Shown here in pieces: positions 1-8,787 of a DNA stretch of 8,787 bases. The DNA is from Comamonadaceae bacterium (lineage in GTDB: Bacteria > Pseudomonadota > Gammaproteobacteria > Burkholderiales > Burkholderiaceae_C), in assembly GCA_021286965.1 (NCBI GenBank), contig JAJTBK010000207.1:1-8787 (forward strand). Direction: 5' to 3'. Under the pieces are notes generated by a model. It saw nothing but the letters and a program-made list of their open reading frames with translations. It was not told the origin of the DNA and ran no database searches. Within the stretch, counting starts at the first letter, position 1. Every line of letters begins with the position of its first letter. Made by a program: the position numbers and the translations under genes.

Positions 1-1511
1 TGCGCCAGCTGCTCGGCCTGCTCGCGCAGGCTTTGCGCGGCAGCCGCGCTTTGCTCGACCAGGGCGGCGTTTTGCTGCGTCATCTGGTCGAGCTGGCCCA
101 CGGCCTGGTTGACCTGTGCCACCCCCGTGCTTTGCTCGGTGGCAGCGGCCGTGATCTCGCCAATCATGTCGGTCACGCGCTGCACCGCCTGCACCACTTC
201 CTGCATGGTGCTGCCGGCCGATTCGACCAGGCGCGAGCCGCTATCGACGCGCTCGACCGAGGCGCCAATGAGCTGCTTGATCTCTTTCGCCGCCTCGGCG
301 CTGCGCCCGGCCAGGCTGCGCACCTCGCCCGCCACCACGGCAAAGCCCCGGCCCTGCTCGCCGGCACGCGCCGCTTCCACCGCCGCGTTCAGCGCCAGGA
401 TGTTGGTCTGGAAGGCAATGCCGTCGATGACGCCGATGATGTCGGCAATCTTCTGGCTGCTGTGGTGAATGTCTTGCATCGTCGTCACCACCTGGCCCAC
501 CACCTCGCCGCCCCGGCGCGCCACGTCGCTGGCACTCGCCGCCAGGCTGCTGGCCTGGCGCGCGCTGCTGGCGCTGTGCTGCAAGGTGCTGGAGAACTGC
601 TCCATGGCTGCCGCCGTCTCCTGCAGATTGCTCGACGTCTGCTCGGTACGCGCCGACAGGTCGTGGTTGCCAGTGGCGATCTCGGCACTGGCGGTGGCGA
701 TGCTGTCGGTGCTCTGGCGCACCTGACCGACCATGCGCGCCAGCGATGCGCTCATGGTGTAGAGCGCACGCAGCAAGGCGCCAAACTCATCGCCGCGCGT
801 CACGTTCTGCTGCTCGCTCAGGTCACCACCGGCAATGCGCTCGGCCAGGGCCTGGGCGTCGGCCAGGGGGCGCTCGATGCTGCCGATGAGGAAATAAGCG
901 CCACCGACGATCGCCAGGATCAGCAGCGCCACCACAGCGGCGGCAATTTTCACCGTCAACAGGCGGTTGCTGGCAATGGTCTGGGCACTGGCATCGGCCT
1001 GCTGCTTTTGCAGCTCGACAAAGTCGCGCAGGGTCTGCACATAGGCGACGACGGCCGGTTGGTAGGACTTTTGCACCAGGGCACTGGCCTCGCCCGACTG
1101 GCCGGCCTCCTTCAGGCGCGTGGCCTCGGCACGCAGGTCGAGCATGGTTTTGCGCGCGGCGGCAATCTTGCCCAGTTGCGCCTTGTCGGCATCACTGGGC
1201 TGCAGGGTCTCGATCGATTTCTGGATGTCGCTGATCTGCGCCGAAGTCGCCGGGATCACGTCCTTGAACTGCACCGCCACCTGCGGATCATTGCTCACGA
1301 CCATGGCCAGGGTGCGCGCAGCGTTGGTCTCCGTCAGGCCGACCCAGCGTAGCGCCGCCTCGACCTTGGCATTCATGGCGCGCGCCGATGCCTCGGCATG
1401 GGCTTGCGATTGGGATGTGCGATAGCCTGAAAAACCCACCACCGCAACCAAGGCGATGACGATGGCGATGACGGCGGCCCACAACTTGTGGGCCATGCGA
1501 AGTGACTGCAT
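1..1511 (-). CDS. Methyl-accepting chemotaxis protein, Tsr-like (3' end outside window)
   Basis: Transmembrane chemoreceptor that senses a periplasmic signal and controls the CheA/CheW kinase complex. 503 residues are visible and no stop is reached before the window edge, so the C-terminal tail is missing. From the N-terminus: TM1 about residues 9-29; a helical periplasmic domain about 31-187, probably of the four-helix-bundle (4HB_MCP) type; TM2 about 188-210; a HAMP linker about 211-263 (ERPLADAQ, then GGDLS and GDEFG); and the cytoplasmic signalling domain. The kinase-control hairpin tip at 356-412 is near-perfect for the family ([20 protein letters not shown], then [18 protein letters not shown]). 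The ATG at 1509-1511 is preceded by a perfect AGGAGG nine bases upstream. Ligand cannot be inferred. Gln/Glu residues in the EQ-rich helices near 290-305 and 455-490 are candidate methylation sites. It follows parC by 89 bases on the same strand but has its own strong ribosome binding site; no other chemotaxis gene is visible. Confidence 0.95.
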   Translation of the reverse strand, partial: MQSLRMAHKLWAAVIAIVIALVAVVGFSGYRTSQSQAHAEASARAMNAKVEAALRWVGLTETNAARTLAMVVSNDPQVAVQFKDVIPATSAQISDIQKSIETLQPSDADKAQLGKIAAARKTMLDLRAEATRLKEAGQSGEASALVQKSYQPAVVAYVQTLRDFVELQKQQADASAQTIASNRLLTVKIAAAVVALLILAIVGGAYFLIGSIERPLADAQALAERIAGGDLSEQQNVTRGDEFGALLRALYTMSASLARMVGQVRQSTDSIATASAEIATGNHDLSARTEQTSSNLQETAAAMEQFSSTLQHSASSARQASSLAASASDVARRGGEVVGQVVTTMQDIHHSSQKIADIIGVIDGIAFQTNILALNAAVEAARAGEQGRGFAVVAGEVRSLAGRSAEAAKEIKQLIGASVERVDSGSRLVESAGSTMQEVVQAVQRVTDMIGEITAAATEQSTGVAQVNQAVGQLDQMTQQNAALVEQSAAAAQSLREQAEQLA

Positions 1512-1520
1512 GTTGTTTTT

Positions 1521-1526
1521 CCTCCT
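1521..1526 (-). promoter_or_regulatory. Shine-Dalgarno site of the chemoreceptor gene
   Basis: Perfect AGGAGG on the minus strand, nine bases before the ATG at 1511. It fixes the start of the chemoreceptor and is by far the strongest ribosome binding site in the window. Confidence 0.85.
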
Positions 1527-1550
1527 GGAGACGCAAAACGAAACTATCGT

Positions 1551-1571
1551 GCCGGCGCCAATGTAGCCGGC
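1551..1571 (-). other. GC-rich hairpin between parC and the chemoreceptor gene
   Basis: Two GCCGGC hexamers (1551-1556 and 1566-1571) can pair as a 6-bp stem with a 9-base loop, about 30 bases after the parC stop. On the minus strand it is followed by a broken T-rich stretch (TTT, then TTTT) rather than a clean T-run. It could be a weak terminator for the parC transcript or part of the chemoreceptor leader; the sequence does not decide between these. Confidence 0.3.
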
Positions 1572-1600
1572 CTTGCGCCGCATCAAGAAGAAGAGGAACC

Positions 1601-3925
<2,325 letters not shown>

Positions 3926-3926
3926 G

Positions 3927-3994
3927 CTTCAAAACTAATAGCTGCTTGCGCTTGCCACACAAGGGCTGGAGGCCAAAAAGGCTGTTATTTTTCA
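3927..3994. repeat. Putative Comamonadaceae-type interspersed intergenic repeat
   Basis: The stretch contains, on the plus strand, TAATAGCTGCTTGCGCTTG followed by CAAGGGCTGGAGGCCAAA. I recognise this from memory as a sequence found between many genes in Comamonadaceae genomes; this is recollection, not a search. It includes an imperfect 7-bp stem (GCGCTTG at 3948-3954 against CAAGGGC at 3960-3966, one mismatch, loop of five bases), so it can fold on either strand. It starts within a base or two of the parC ATG and fills about half of the 134-base gap between the nuclease stop and parC. Its limits are approximate, as no second copy is present in the window. The rest of the gap (about 3995-4059) shows no further recognisable signal. 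Confidence 0.6.
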
Positions 3995-4059
3995 GGACAG
4001 GGGCTGGGTGGAAGGCTTTGGAGCAGCCGGTCAAAGTCGCTCTGGAACTGGCGGTGCTT

Positions 4060-5160
4060 TCATGCGCCGCCCTCCTGCAATTCCCGTTCAATCTGCTCGA
4101 TGCTGGGCAAGCTGGTTTGCAGCTCAGCAGGCAGGGCCCGCGTGAGCTCGTAGCTGGAGACGCCAATCGGGTTCTCCACACCGCGCAGGGCATATTCGGC
4201 GAGCACCCGGTTGGGCTGCTGGCACAGGATCAGGCCGATGGTGGGTTGATCGTTTTCATGGCGCAGCTGGTCGTCCACCACGCTGCAGTAAAAGCTCATT
4301 TTCCCGGCGTACTCGGGCTTGAAATCCCCCCGCTTGAGCTCAATCACCACGTAGCAGCGCAACTTCAGGTGGTAGAAAAGCAGGTCGATGTAGAAGTCCT
4401 GATCGCCAATGTCCAGGTGGTATTGCCGTCCCACAAAGGCAAAACCCCGCCCCAACTCCAGCAGGAATTTTTCCAGATGCTGGATCAACCCAGTTTCCAG
4501 TTCGCGCTCGTGAAACCCGGCTTCCAGGGTGAGAAAGTCAAACAGATAAGGGTCTTTGAGGGTTTGCTGCACCAGATCCGAGTCAGGCTGGGGCAGGCGC
4601 AGAGCAAAGCTGCTCGCAGCGCGACCCCAGCGATGATGCGCCGCCGATTCGATTTGCATCACAAGAATGTTGCGGCTCCAGCCATTTTCCAGGGCCGCCT
4701 GCATGTACCACCGGCGCGTGGGCAGGTCTTTGAGCTTGGCCATCAGGATGGCGTGGTGGCTCCAGGGCAAGGCCAGCACCAGTTCGGCGGGAAATAGTGC
4801 AACCGGCAGTTGCACTTTTGCAGAGGTCTGAATTTGTACCGCAGGCTGTGGCACCAACTGCAGGTGTGCATATTCACGGTAGAACGCCAGCATCTGCTTG
4901 ATGTTGCGCTCTGAAAATCCCTTCTCTTCGGGCAACTCATTGTGCAAGTCGCGCGCCAGCCGGGGAATGACGGCGCTGCCCCAGCCTTCCTGCTGCTGGC
5001 GCAGATCAATCACCTGGCCAATCTCCCAGTACAGGCGGATCAGCTCGGCGTTCACCGCCAGCATGGCACGCACCTGCGCGCGCTGCACGCGCTGCTTGAC
5101 GTCGGCCAGCAGCGTGGCGTAGCCCAAGGGGGCAGGGTCAAAGTTGGAGGGGCGGGTCAT
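4060..5160 (-). CDS. YhcG-family (DUF1016) PD-(D/E)XK nuclease domain protein
   Basis: Putative nuclease of the YhcG/DUF1016 family; substrate and biological role are not established from sequence. 366 residues from the chosen ATG. The N-terminal YhcG_N-like helical domain covers about 15-170, with the family signatures YWEIGQVI (44-51), GWG (59-61), GFSERNIKQM (81-90) and LPWSHH (131-136). The C-terminal PD-(D/E)XK domain covers about 205-345: ELETGLIQHLEKFLLELGRG, FVGRQYHLDIGDQDFYIDLL and VVIELKRGDF give the likely catalytic Asp259, Glu274 and Lys276, so the active site appears intact. It sits between parE and parC on the same strand. Sampled rows of its 3' two-thirds are about 52-60% GC, against about 57-75% in sampled parE/parC rows, which suggests horizontal acquisition. 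Start choice: in-frame ATGs also exist at 5214 (overlapping the parE stop by 8 bases) and 5235; 5160 is preferred because the family-like sequence begins just after it. No start has a good ribosome binding site. Confidence 0.9.
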   Translation of the reverse strand: MTRPSNFDPAPLGYATLLADVKQRVQRAQVRAMLAVNAELIRLYWEIGQVIDLRQQQEGWGSAVIPRLARDLHNELPEEKGFSERNIKQMLAFYREYAHLQLVPQPAVQIQTSAKVQLPVALFPAELVLALPWSHHAILMAKLKDLPTRRWYMQAALENGWSRNILVMQIESAAHHRWGRAASSFALRLPQPDSDLVQQTLKDPYLFDFLTLEAGFHERELETGLIQHLEKFLLELGRGFAFVGRQYHLDIGDQDFYIDLLFYHLKLRCYVVIELKRGDFKPEYAGKMSFYCSVVDDQLRHENDQPTIGLILCQQPNRVLAEYALRGVENPIGVSSYELTRALPAELQTSLPSIEQIERELQEGGA

Positions 5161-5206
5161 GTCGGTGCCTGTGTGCTGCTCGTCAATGTGCGGCCCGTAA
5201 CGGCGT

Positions 5207-7183
5207 TCACACATCCACCTCCACCGCATCCCCATGCAGCTCCATCAGCTCGCGGCGCGAGGCGGCTTCGCCCTTGCCCATGAGCTTGGTGATGAGCCCC
5301 TCGGTGGCGGCAAAGTCCAGCGCGCCCAGCTGCACGGGCAAAAGGCGGCGCGTGTCGGGGTTGAGCGTGGTATCCCACAGCTGCTCGGCGTTCATCTCGC
5401 CCAGGCCCTTGAAGCGGCTGATCTGGCATTTCTCGCGCGCCACGCCGTCCTTGGCGGCCTTGTCCAAAATGGCCTCCAACTCGCCCTCGTCCAGGGCGTA
5501 GAGCTTGGCGGCGGGTTTTTTGCCGCGCGCCGGGATGTCCACGCGGTAGAGCGGCGGGCGGGCGACGTAGATGTGCCCCGTCTCGATGAGCTTGGGGAAG
5601 TGGCGGAAGAACAGCGTCAGCAGCAGCACCTGGATGTGCGCGCCGTCCACGTCGGCGTCCGAGAGGATGCAAATCTTGCCGTAGCGCAGGCCGCTCAAAT
5701 CGGGCTGGTCTTGCGGCCCGTGCGGATCGACGCCGATGGCCACCGAAATATCGTGCACCTCGTTGTTCTTGAACAGCAGGTCGCGCTCCACCTCCCAGGT
5801 GTTGAGCACCTTGCCGCGCAGCGGCAAGATGGCCTGGGTTTCCTTGTCGCGCCCCATCTTGGCGCTGCCGCCGGCGCTGTCGCCCTCCACCAGAAACACC
5901 TCGTTGTAGGCAATATCGCGGCTTTCGCAGTCGGTCAGTTTGCCGGGTAGCACGGCCACGCCGGAGCCCTTTTTTTTCTCCACCTTCTGCCCGGCGCGCT
6001 GGCGCGTCTGCGCGGCCTTGATGGCGAGTTCTGCCAGCTTCTTGCCGTAGTCCACATGCTGGTTCAGCCACAGCTCCAGCGCCGGCTTGACGAAGCTGCT
6101 CACCAGCCGCACGGCGTCGCGCGAATTGAGCCGCTCCTTGATCTGCCCCTGGAATTGCGGATCGAGCACCTTGGCCGAGAGGACATAGCTGGCGCGCGCG
6201 AAAACGTCCTCGGGCATCAGTTTCACGCCCTTCGGTAAAAGCGAATGCAGCTCGATAAAGCCCTTGACGGCCTGGAACAGGCCGTCGCGCAGGCCGCTGT
6301 CGTGCGTGCCGCCGGCGCTGGTGGGGATGAGGTTGACGTAGCTCTCGCGCACCACGGCACCTTCTTCGGTAAAGGCCACGGCCCAGGTGGCGCCTTCGCC
6401 TTCGGCAAAGCTGTCATCGCTGCTGCCGGCAAAGCCCTCGCCGCTGAACAGCGGAATCACCGGATCGTGCTGCAGGCTTTGCGTAAGATAGTCCGAGAGG
6501 CCGCCCTTGTACTGCCACGTTTGCTGGTCCTTCGTTTTTTCGTTCACCAGGGTCACGGCCACGCCGGGCATGAGCACGGCCTTGCTGCGCAGCAGGTGTG
6601 TCAATTCGCCCAGGGGCAACTGGCTCGATTCAAAGTATTTGGCGTCGGGCCAGGCGCGCACGGTAGTGCCCTGCTTGCGCTCACCGGCCTGCAGGGGCCG
6701 CGCCACCAGAGATTCGGCCACGTCGCCCCCGGCAAAGGCCAGGCGCGCCACCTGGCCCTCGCGGTGCGTGGCCACCTCCAGGCGCGTGGACAGCGCATTG
6801 GTCACGCTCACGCCCACGCCGTGCAGGCCGCCCGAGAAGCTGTAGGCACCGCCCTGCCCCTTGTCGAACTTGCCGCCCGCGTGCAGGCGGGTGAACACCA
6901 GCTCGACCACCGGCGCGCCCTCCTCGGGGTGCAGGCCAAAGGGGATGCCACGGCCATCGTCCTCAACACTGACCGAGCCATCGAGGTGCAGCATGACGCG
7001 GATTTTTTTGCCAAAGCCGGCCAGCGCCTCGTCGGCGGCGTTGTCCAGCACCTCCTGAATGATGTGCAGTGGGTTGTCGGTGCGGGTGTACATGCCCGGG
7101 CGCTGCTTGACGGGCTCCAGGCCCTTGAGGACGCGGATCGAGCCTTCCGCATACGCGGGTACGGTGGTGGGTGTGACTGCCAT
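5207..7183 (-). CDS. parE: DNA topoisomerase IV subunit B (ParE)
   Basis: ATPase subunit of topoisomerase IV; it drives strand passage by ParC during chromosome decatenation. 658 residues, slightly longer than E. coli ParE (630). The GHKL ATPase shows IIQEVLDNAADEAL with catalytic Glu44 and Mg-binding Asn48, DDGRGIP at 75-81, HAGGKF at 101-106 and the lid motif GGLHGVG at 118-124. The transducer domain covers about 225-400 and includes the QGQIKERL motif (345-352) with the ATP-sensing Gln/Lys. The TOPRIM domain has EGDSAGGSA at 433-441 and DADVDG at 509-514 (metal-binding Glu433, Asp509, Asp511), followed by RFKGLGEM at 590-597. The ATG at 7181-7183 gives an N-terminus like E. coli ParE. The reading frame stays open far upstream, but that part lies antisense to the divergent transporter gene and has no ParE similarity. 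No Shine-Dalgarno is visible; see the promoter entry. A run of eight A in the coding strand (5970-5977) lies between transducer and TOPRIM domains. Confidence 0.97.
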   Translation of the reverse strand: MAVTPTTVPAYAEGSIRVLKGLEPVKQRPGMYTRTDNPLHIIQEVLDNAADEALAGFGKKIRVMLHLDGSVSVEDDGRGIPFGLHPEEGAPVVELVFTRLHAGGKFDKGQGGAYSFSGGLHGVGVSVTNALSTRLEVATHREGQVARLAFAGGDVAESLVARPLQAGERKQGTTVRAWPDAKYFESSQLPLGELTHLLRSKAVLMPGVAVTLVNEKTKDQQTWQYKGGLSDYLTQSLQHDPVIPLFSGEGFAGSSDDSFAEGEGATWAVAFTEEGAVVRESYVNLIPTSAGGTHDSGLRDGLFQAVKGFIELHSLLPKGVKLMPEDVFARASYVLSAKVLDPQFQGQIKERLNSRDAVRLVSSFVKPALELWLNQHVDYGKKLAELAIKAAQTRQRAGQKVEKKKGSGVAVLPGKLTDCESRDIAYNEVFLVEGDSAGGSAKMGRDKETQAILPLRGKVLNTWEVERDLLFKNNEVHDISVAIGVDPHGPQDQPDLSGLRYGKICILSDADVDGAHIQVLLLTLFFRHFPKLIETGHIYVARPPLYRVDIPARGKKPAAKLYALDEGELEAILDKAAKDGVAREKCQISRFKGLGEMNAEQLWDTTLNPDTRRLLPVQLGALDFAATEGLITKLMGKGEAASRRELMELHGDAVEVDV

Positions 7184-7191
7184 GGGCGCGC

Positions 7192-7220
7192 ATTCTAAAG
7201 CTGTACGTTTAACCAGTGAA
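7192..7220 (-). promoter_or_regulatory. Predicted sigma-70-type promoter of parE
   Basis: On the minus strand, TTCACT (7215-7220, 4 of 6 matches to TTGACA) is followed by a 17-base spacer and TAGAAT (7192-7197, 5 of 6 matches to TATAAT). The -10 box ends eight bases before the parE ATG, so initiation at the usual 6-8 bases downstream would start the mRNA at or within about two bases of the start codon. The lack of any ribosome binding site fits that reading. It would also drive the nuclease gene and parC if the three form one transcript. Confidence 0.6.
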
Positions 7221-7279
7221 GACGCTCCGATGGCGATGGGTGACAGCAAGCCGGCGCAGTTTTCGCTACATTCGTGCGA

Positions 7280-8515
7280 ATGCATAGCAACGCCAAAAAA
7301 CTCTCCATGCTGCAGGTACTGGCCTGTGGCGCCGGTGTCGTCACCCTGTCCATGGGCATTCGCCACGGCTTTGGCCTGTGGCTGCAGCCCATCACACAGG
7401 ACATGGGCTGGCCGCGCCAGACCTTTGCCCTGGCGATGGCGGTGCAAAACCTCTCCTGGGGCCTGTTTGGCATCCTCGGCGGCATGGCGGCAGACCGCTT
7501 TGGTGCCTTTCGCGTACTGCTGGTGGGGGCCGTACTGTACGCACTCGGACTCGCCGGCATGGCACTCGCGCCCACACCGCTGCTGTTTGCTCTGACCACG
7601 GGCGTGCTCATCGGCGCCGCCCAGTCCTGCACCACCTACGCCGTGATCTACGGCGTGCTCGGGCGCCAGATTGCCCCCGAGCGCCGCTCCTGGGCCATGG
7701 GCGTGGCAGCGGCAGCGGGCTCGTTCGGGCAGTTTTTGATGGTGCCGCTGGAGGGCCAGTTCATCGCCCAGCTGGGATGGCAAAACGCGCTGCTGGCGCT
7801 CGCCGCCATGGCGCTGCTGATTGCGCCGCTGGCCTGGGGCCTGCGCGAGCCCGGCTTTCACGCCAGCGCCCAGGGTAGCGCCGCACCGCGCAGCCAAAGC
7901 GCCGGCCAGGCTTTTGCGCAGGCGCTGCGCCACCCCAGCTTCATGCTGCTGACGGCGAGCTACTTCGTCTGCGGCTTTCAGGTGGTATTTATCGGCGTGC
8001 ACATGCCCAGCTTCCTGAAAGACCAGGGCCTGGCACCGCAAGTGGCAAGCATGGCCTTGGCGCTGATCGGCCTGTTCAACGTCTTTGGCACCTACTTGGC
8101 CGGCGCACTCGGCCAGCGCCTGGGCAAGCGCCACATCCTGGCCTTCATCTACCTGGCGCGGGCAGTGTGCATAACGCTGTTCCTGCTGCTGCCGATCACG
8201 CCGCTGTCGGTCTACATTTTCTCGGCCGCGATGGGCGTGCTGTGGCTGTCCACGGTACCGCCAACCAACGCCACGGTGGCACAGATGTTTGGCGTGCAGC
8301 ACCTGTCCATGCTCAGCGGCTTTGCCTTTTTCAGCCACCAGATCGGCAGCTTCCTGGGCGTCTGGCTCGGCGGCTACCTGTATGACACCACGGGCAGCTA
8401 CAACATCGTCTGGTACCTGGCGATTGCCCTGGGCCTGCTCGCCGGCCTGCTGTGCCTGCCAATCCGCGAGCACGCCGTGGCGCGCCCGGTCACACCCGCC
8501 GCCCAAGGGGCCTGA
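7280..8515 (+). CDS. Major facilitator superfamily transporter, substrate unknown
   Basis: Inner-membrane secondary transporter, 411 residues, with hydrophobic stretches compatible with the usual 12 helices in two six-helix halves. TM1 carries GIRHGFGLWLQP (26-37), resembling the monocarboxylate/oxalate-formate (MCT/OFA-like) branch of the superfamily. The loop between TM2 and TM3 has GGMAADRFGAFRV (67-79), the MFS signature with its Asp and Arg. A hydrophilic central loop of about 30 residues (188-217) joins the halves, and the second half has GQRLGKRH (278-285) in the equivalent loop. An anionic organic-acid substrate is a guess from the family branch only. An in-frame GTG two codons earlier (7274) is an alternative start; neither has a clear ribosome binding site. 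It is divergent from parE, separated by 96 bases, and one base upstream of a small membrane-protein gene. Confidence 0.93.
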   Translation: MHSNAKKLSMLQVLACGAGVVTLSMGIRHGFGLWLQPITQDMGWPRQTFALAMAVQNLSWGLFGILGGMAADRFGAFRVLLVGAVLYALGLAGMALAPTPLLFALTTGVLIGAAQSCTTYAVIYGVLGRQIAPERRSWAMGVAAAAGSFGQFLMVPLEGQFIAQLGWQNALLALAAMALLIAPLAWGLREPGFHASAQGSAAPRSQSAGQAFAQALRHPSFMLLTASYFVCGFQVVFIGVHMPSFLKDQGLAPQVASMALALIGLFNVFGTYLAGALGQRLGKRHILAFIYLARAVCITLFLLLPITPLSVYIFSAAMGVLWLSTVPPTNATVAQMFGVQHLSMLSGFAFFSHQIGSFLGVWLGGYLYDTTGSYNIVWYLAIALGLLAGLLCLPIREHAVARPVTPAAQGA

Positions 8516-8516
8516 G

Positions 8517-8636
8517 ATGGGCCGGCGCGCTCTGCTGTGGTTGGCCGTGCTGCTGGTGCTGCTGGCGGTGTTTGCCCTGTACCTGCAGCCTGCGTTCATG
8601 CTAACGCTGGCCGATCAACTCTGGTCGTGCTTTTGA
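8517..8636 (+). CDS. Small single-helix membrane protein, 39 residues, unknown function
   Basis: Short ORF starting one base after the transporter stop, with a good ribosome binding site (AAGGGG, 8505-8510, six bases before the ATG) lying inside the end of the transporter gene. This arrangement suggests translational coupling. The product starts MGRRA, giving a positive N-terminus, followed by one strongly hydrophobic helix (about 6-22, ALLWLAVLLVLLAVFALYL) and a short tail ending in QLWSCF. The topology would be a cytoplasmic N-terminus by the positive-inside rule. I do not recognise a named family. A small accessory subunit of the transporter is possible from the coupling but unproven. A similarly hydrophobic ORF is easy to get by chance in GC-rich DNA; the placement and ribosome binding site are what support it. 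Confidence 0.65.
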   Translation: MGRRALLWLAVLLVLLAVFALYLQPAFMLTLADQLWSCF

Positions 8637-8645
8637 GGCCTGCCT

Positions 8646-8787
8646 TAGAACGTGTTTACGATCTCCTGAGTAGCAGAGCCAGAAACGCCAAGTGGACGAA
8701 CTGCAAGCTGGTGTTGAGCCAGCGCTCGCAGTTCTTCCATAGCCTGCGGTTCTTCTCCAGCCACGCAAAGCTGCGCTCCACGACCCA
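8646..8787 (-). mobile_element. IS5-family insertion sequence, one end (continues past window)
   Basis: The end of the element nearest the small membrane-protein gene is visible. The outer terminus is probably the inverted-repeat end beginning around TTAGAACGTGTTTACGATCT (8645-8664), directly next to the transposase stop. The exact boundary and the target duplication cannot be fixed because the other end is outside the window. It starts roughly 10 bases after the stop of the small membrane-protein gene, so it does not break that ORF but probably separates the transporter pair from whatever originally lay downstream. Confidence 0.75.
8656..8787 (-). CDS. IS5-family transposase, C-terminal 43 residues (5' part outside window)
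   Basis: The visible C-terminus reads WVVERSFAWLEKNRRLWKNC and continues through a WLNTSLQFVHLAFLALLLR-like hydrophobic tail to a TAA at 8656-8658. The VVER-F-WL---RR pattern is the third acidic region of DDE transposases of the IS5 family (IS427/IS1031-like groups); the Glu at visible residue 4 is the expected catalytic residue. It is convergent with the transporter operon. Whether the gene is full length, or split by the frameshift common in IS427-type elements, cannot be judged here. Confidence 0.85.
   Translation of the reverse strand, partial: WVVERSFAWLEKNRRLWKNCERWLNTSLQFVHLAFLALLLRRS

Noticed and set aside
33..1352. Long plus-strand open frame opposite the chemoreceptor
   Set aside because: The minus strand encodes a textbook chemoreceptor across the same bases; the plus-strand translation is His/Leu/Gly-rich without domain features.
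1540..1556. Sigma-28-like flagellar promoter upstream of the chemoreceptor (CGATAG resembling GCCGATAA)
   Set aside because: The -10 match needs an inserted base and no TAAA-like -35 lies at the right distance.
7240..7272. Possible promoter for the MFS gene (GTGACA with TACATT)
   Set aside because: The spacer is 21 bases and the -10 match is only 4 of 6; no better pair was found, so no promoter is called for this gene.
7184..8599. The parE reading frame stays open for about 470 codons upstream of its ATG
   Set aside because: The stretch is antisense to the clearly real MFS gene, has low-complexity Arg/His/Gln-rich composition and no ParE similarity. It is a GC-rich shadow frame.

Overview
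The window looks like chromosomal DNA of a GC-rich betaproteobacterium, most likely a member of the Comamonadaceae (Acidovorax/Comamonas/Alicycliphilus-like). This rests on four things: the strong G/C bias at third codon positions, the ParE/ParC sequences, an intergenic sequence next to parC that I recall as common in that family, and the type of IS5-family transposase at the right edge. Genus is inference; no database search was possible.

Layout. Positions 1-1511 (minus) hold a methyl-accepting chemotaxis protein that lacks its extreme C-terminus because the window begins inside it. Positions 1601-7183 (minus) are a topoisomerase IV block read parE -> PD-(D/E)XK nuclease (DUF1016/YhcG family) -> parC. 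ParE (ATPase and TOPRIM subunit) and ParC (DNA-cleaving subunit) form the type II topoisomerase that decatenates sister chromosomes. The nuclease gene, with lower GC in its 3' part, and a short repeat-like element separate two genes whose products act together. Positions 7280-8636 (plus) diverge from parE and encode a 12-helix MFS transporter followed, after one base, by a 39-residue single-helix membrane protein. From about 8646 to the right edge lies one end of an IS5-family insertion sequence, with the last 43 codons of its transposase on the minus strand.

The most interesting points are: (i) the YhcG-type nuclease and its flanking repeat set inside the parE-parC pair; (ii) a good sigma-70-like promoter whose -10 box ends only 8 bases before the parE ATG, with no ribosome binding site, suggesting a leaderless parE mRNA; (iii) the repeat-like element abutting the parC start codon, so that it forms the parC 5' leader; (iv) a Gln in ParC where E. 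coli has the quinolone-contacting Ser80. I did not find a convincing wholly new multi-gene system. The rest is housekeeping with accessory insertions.
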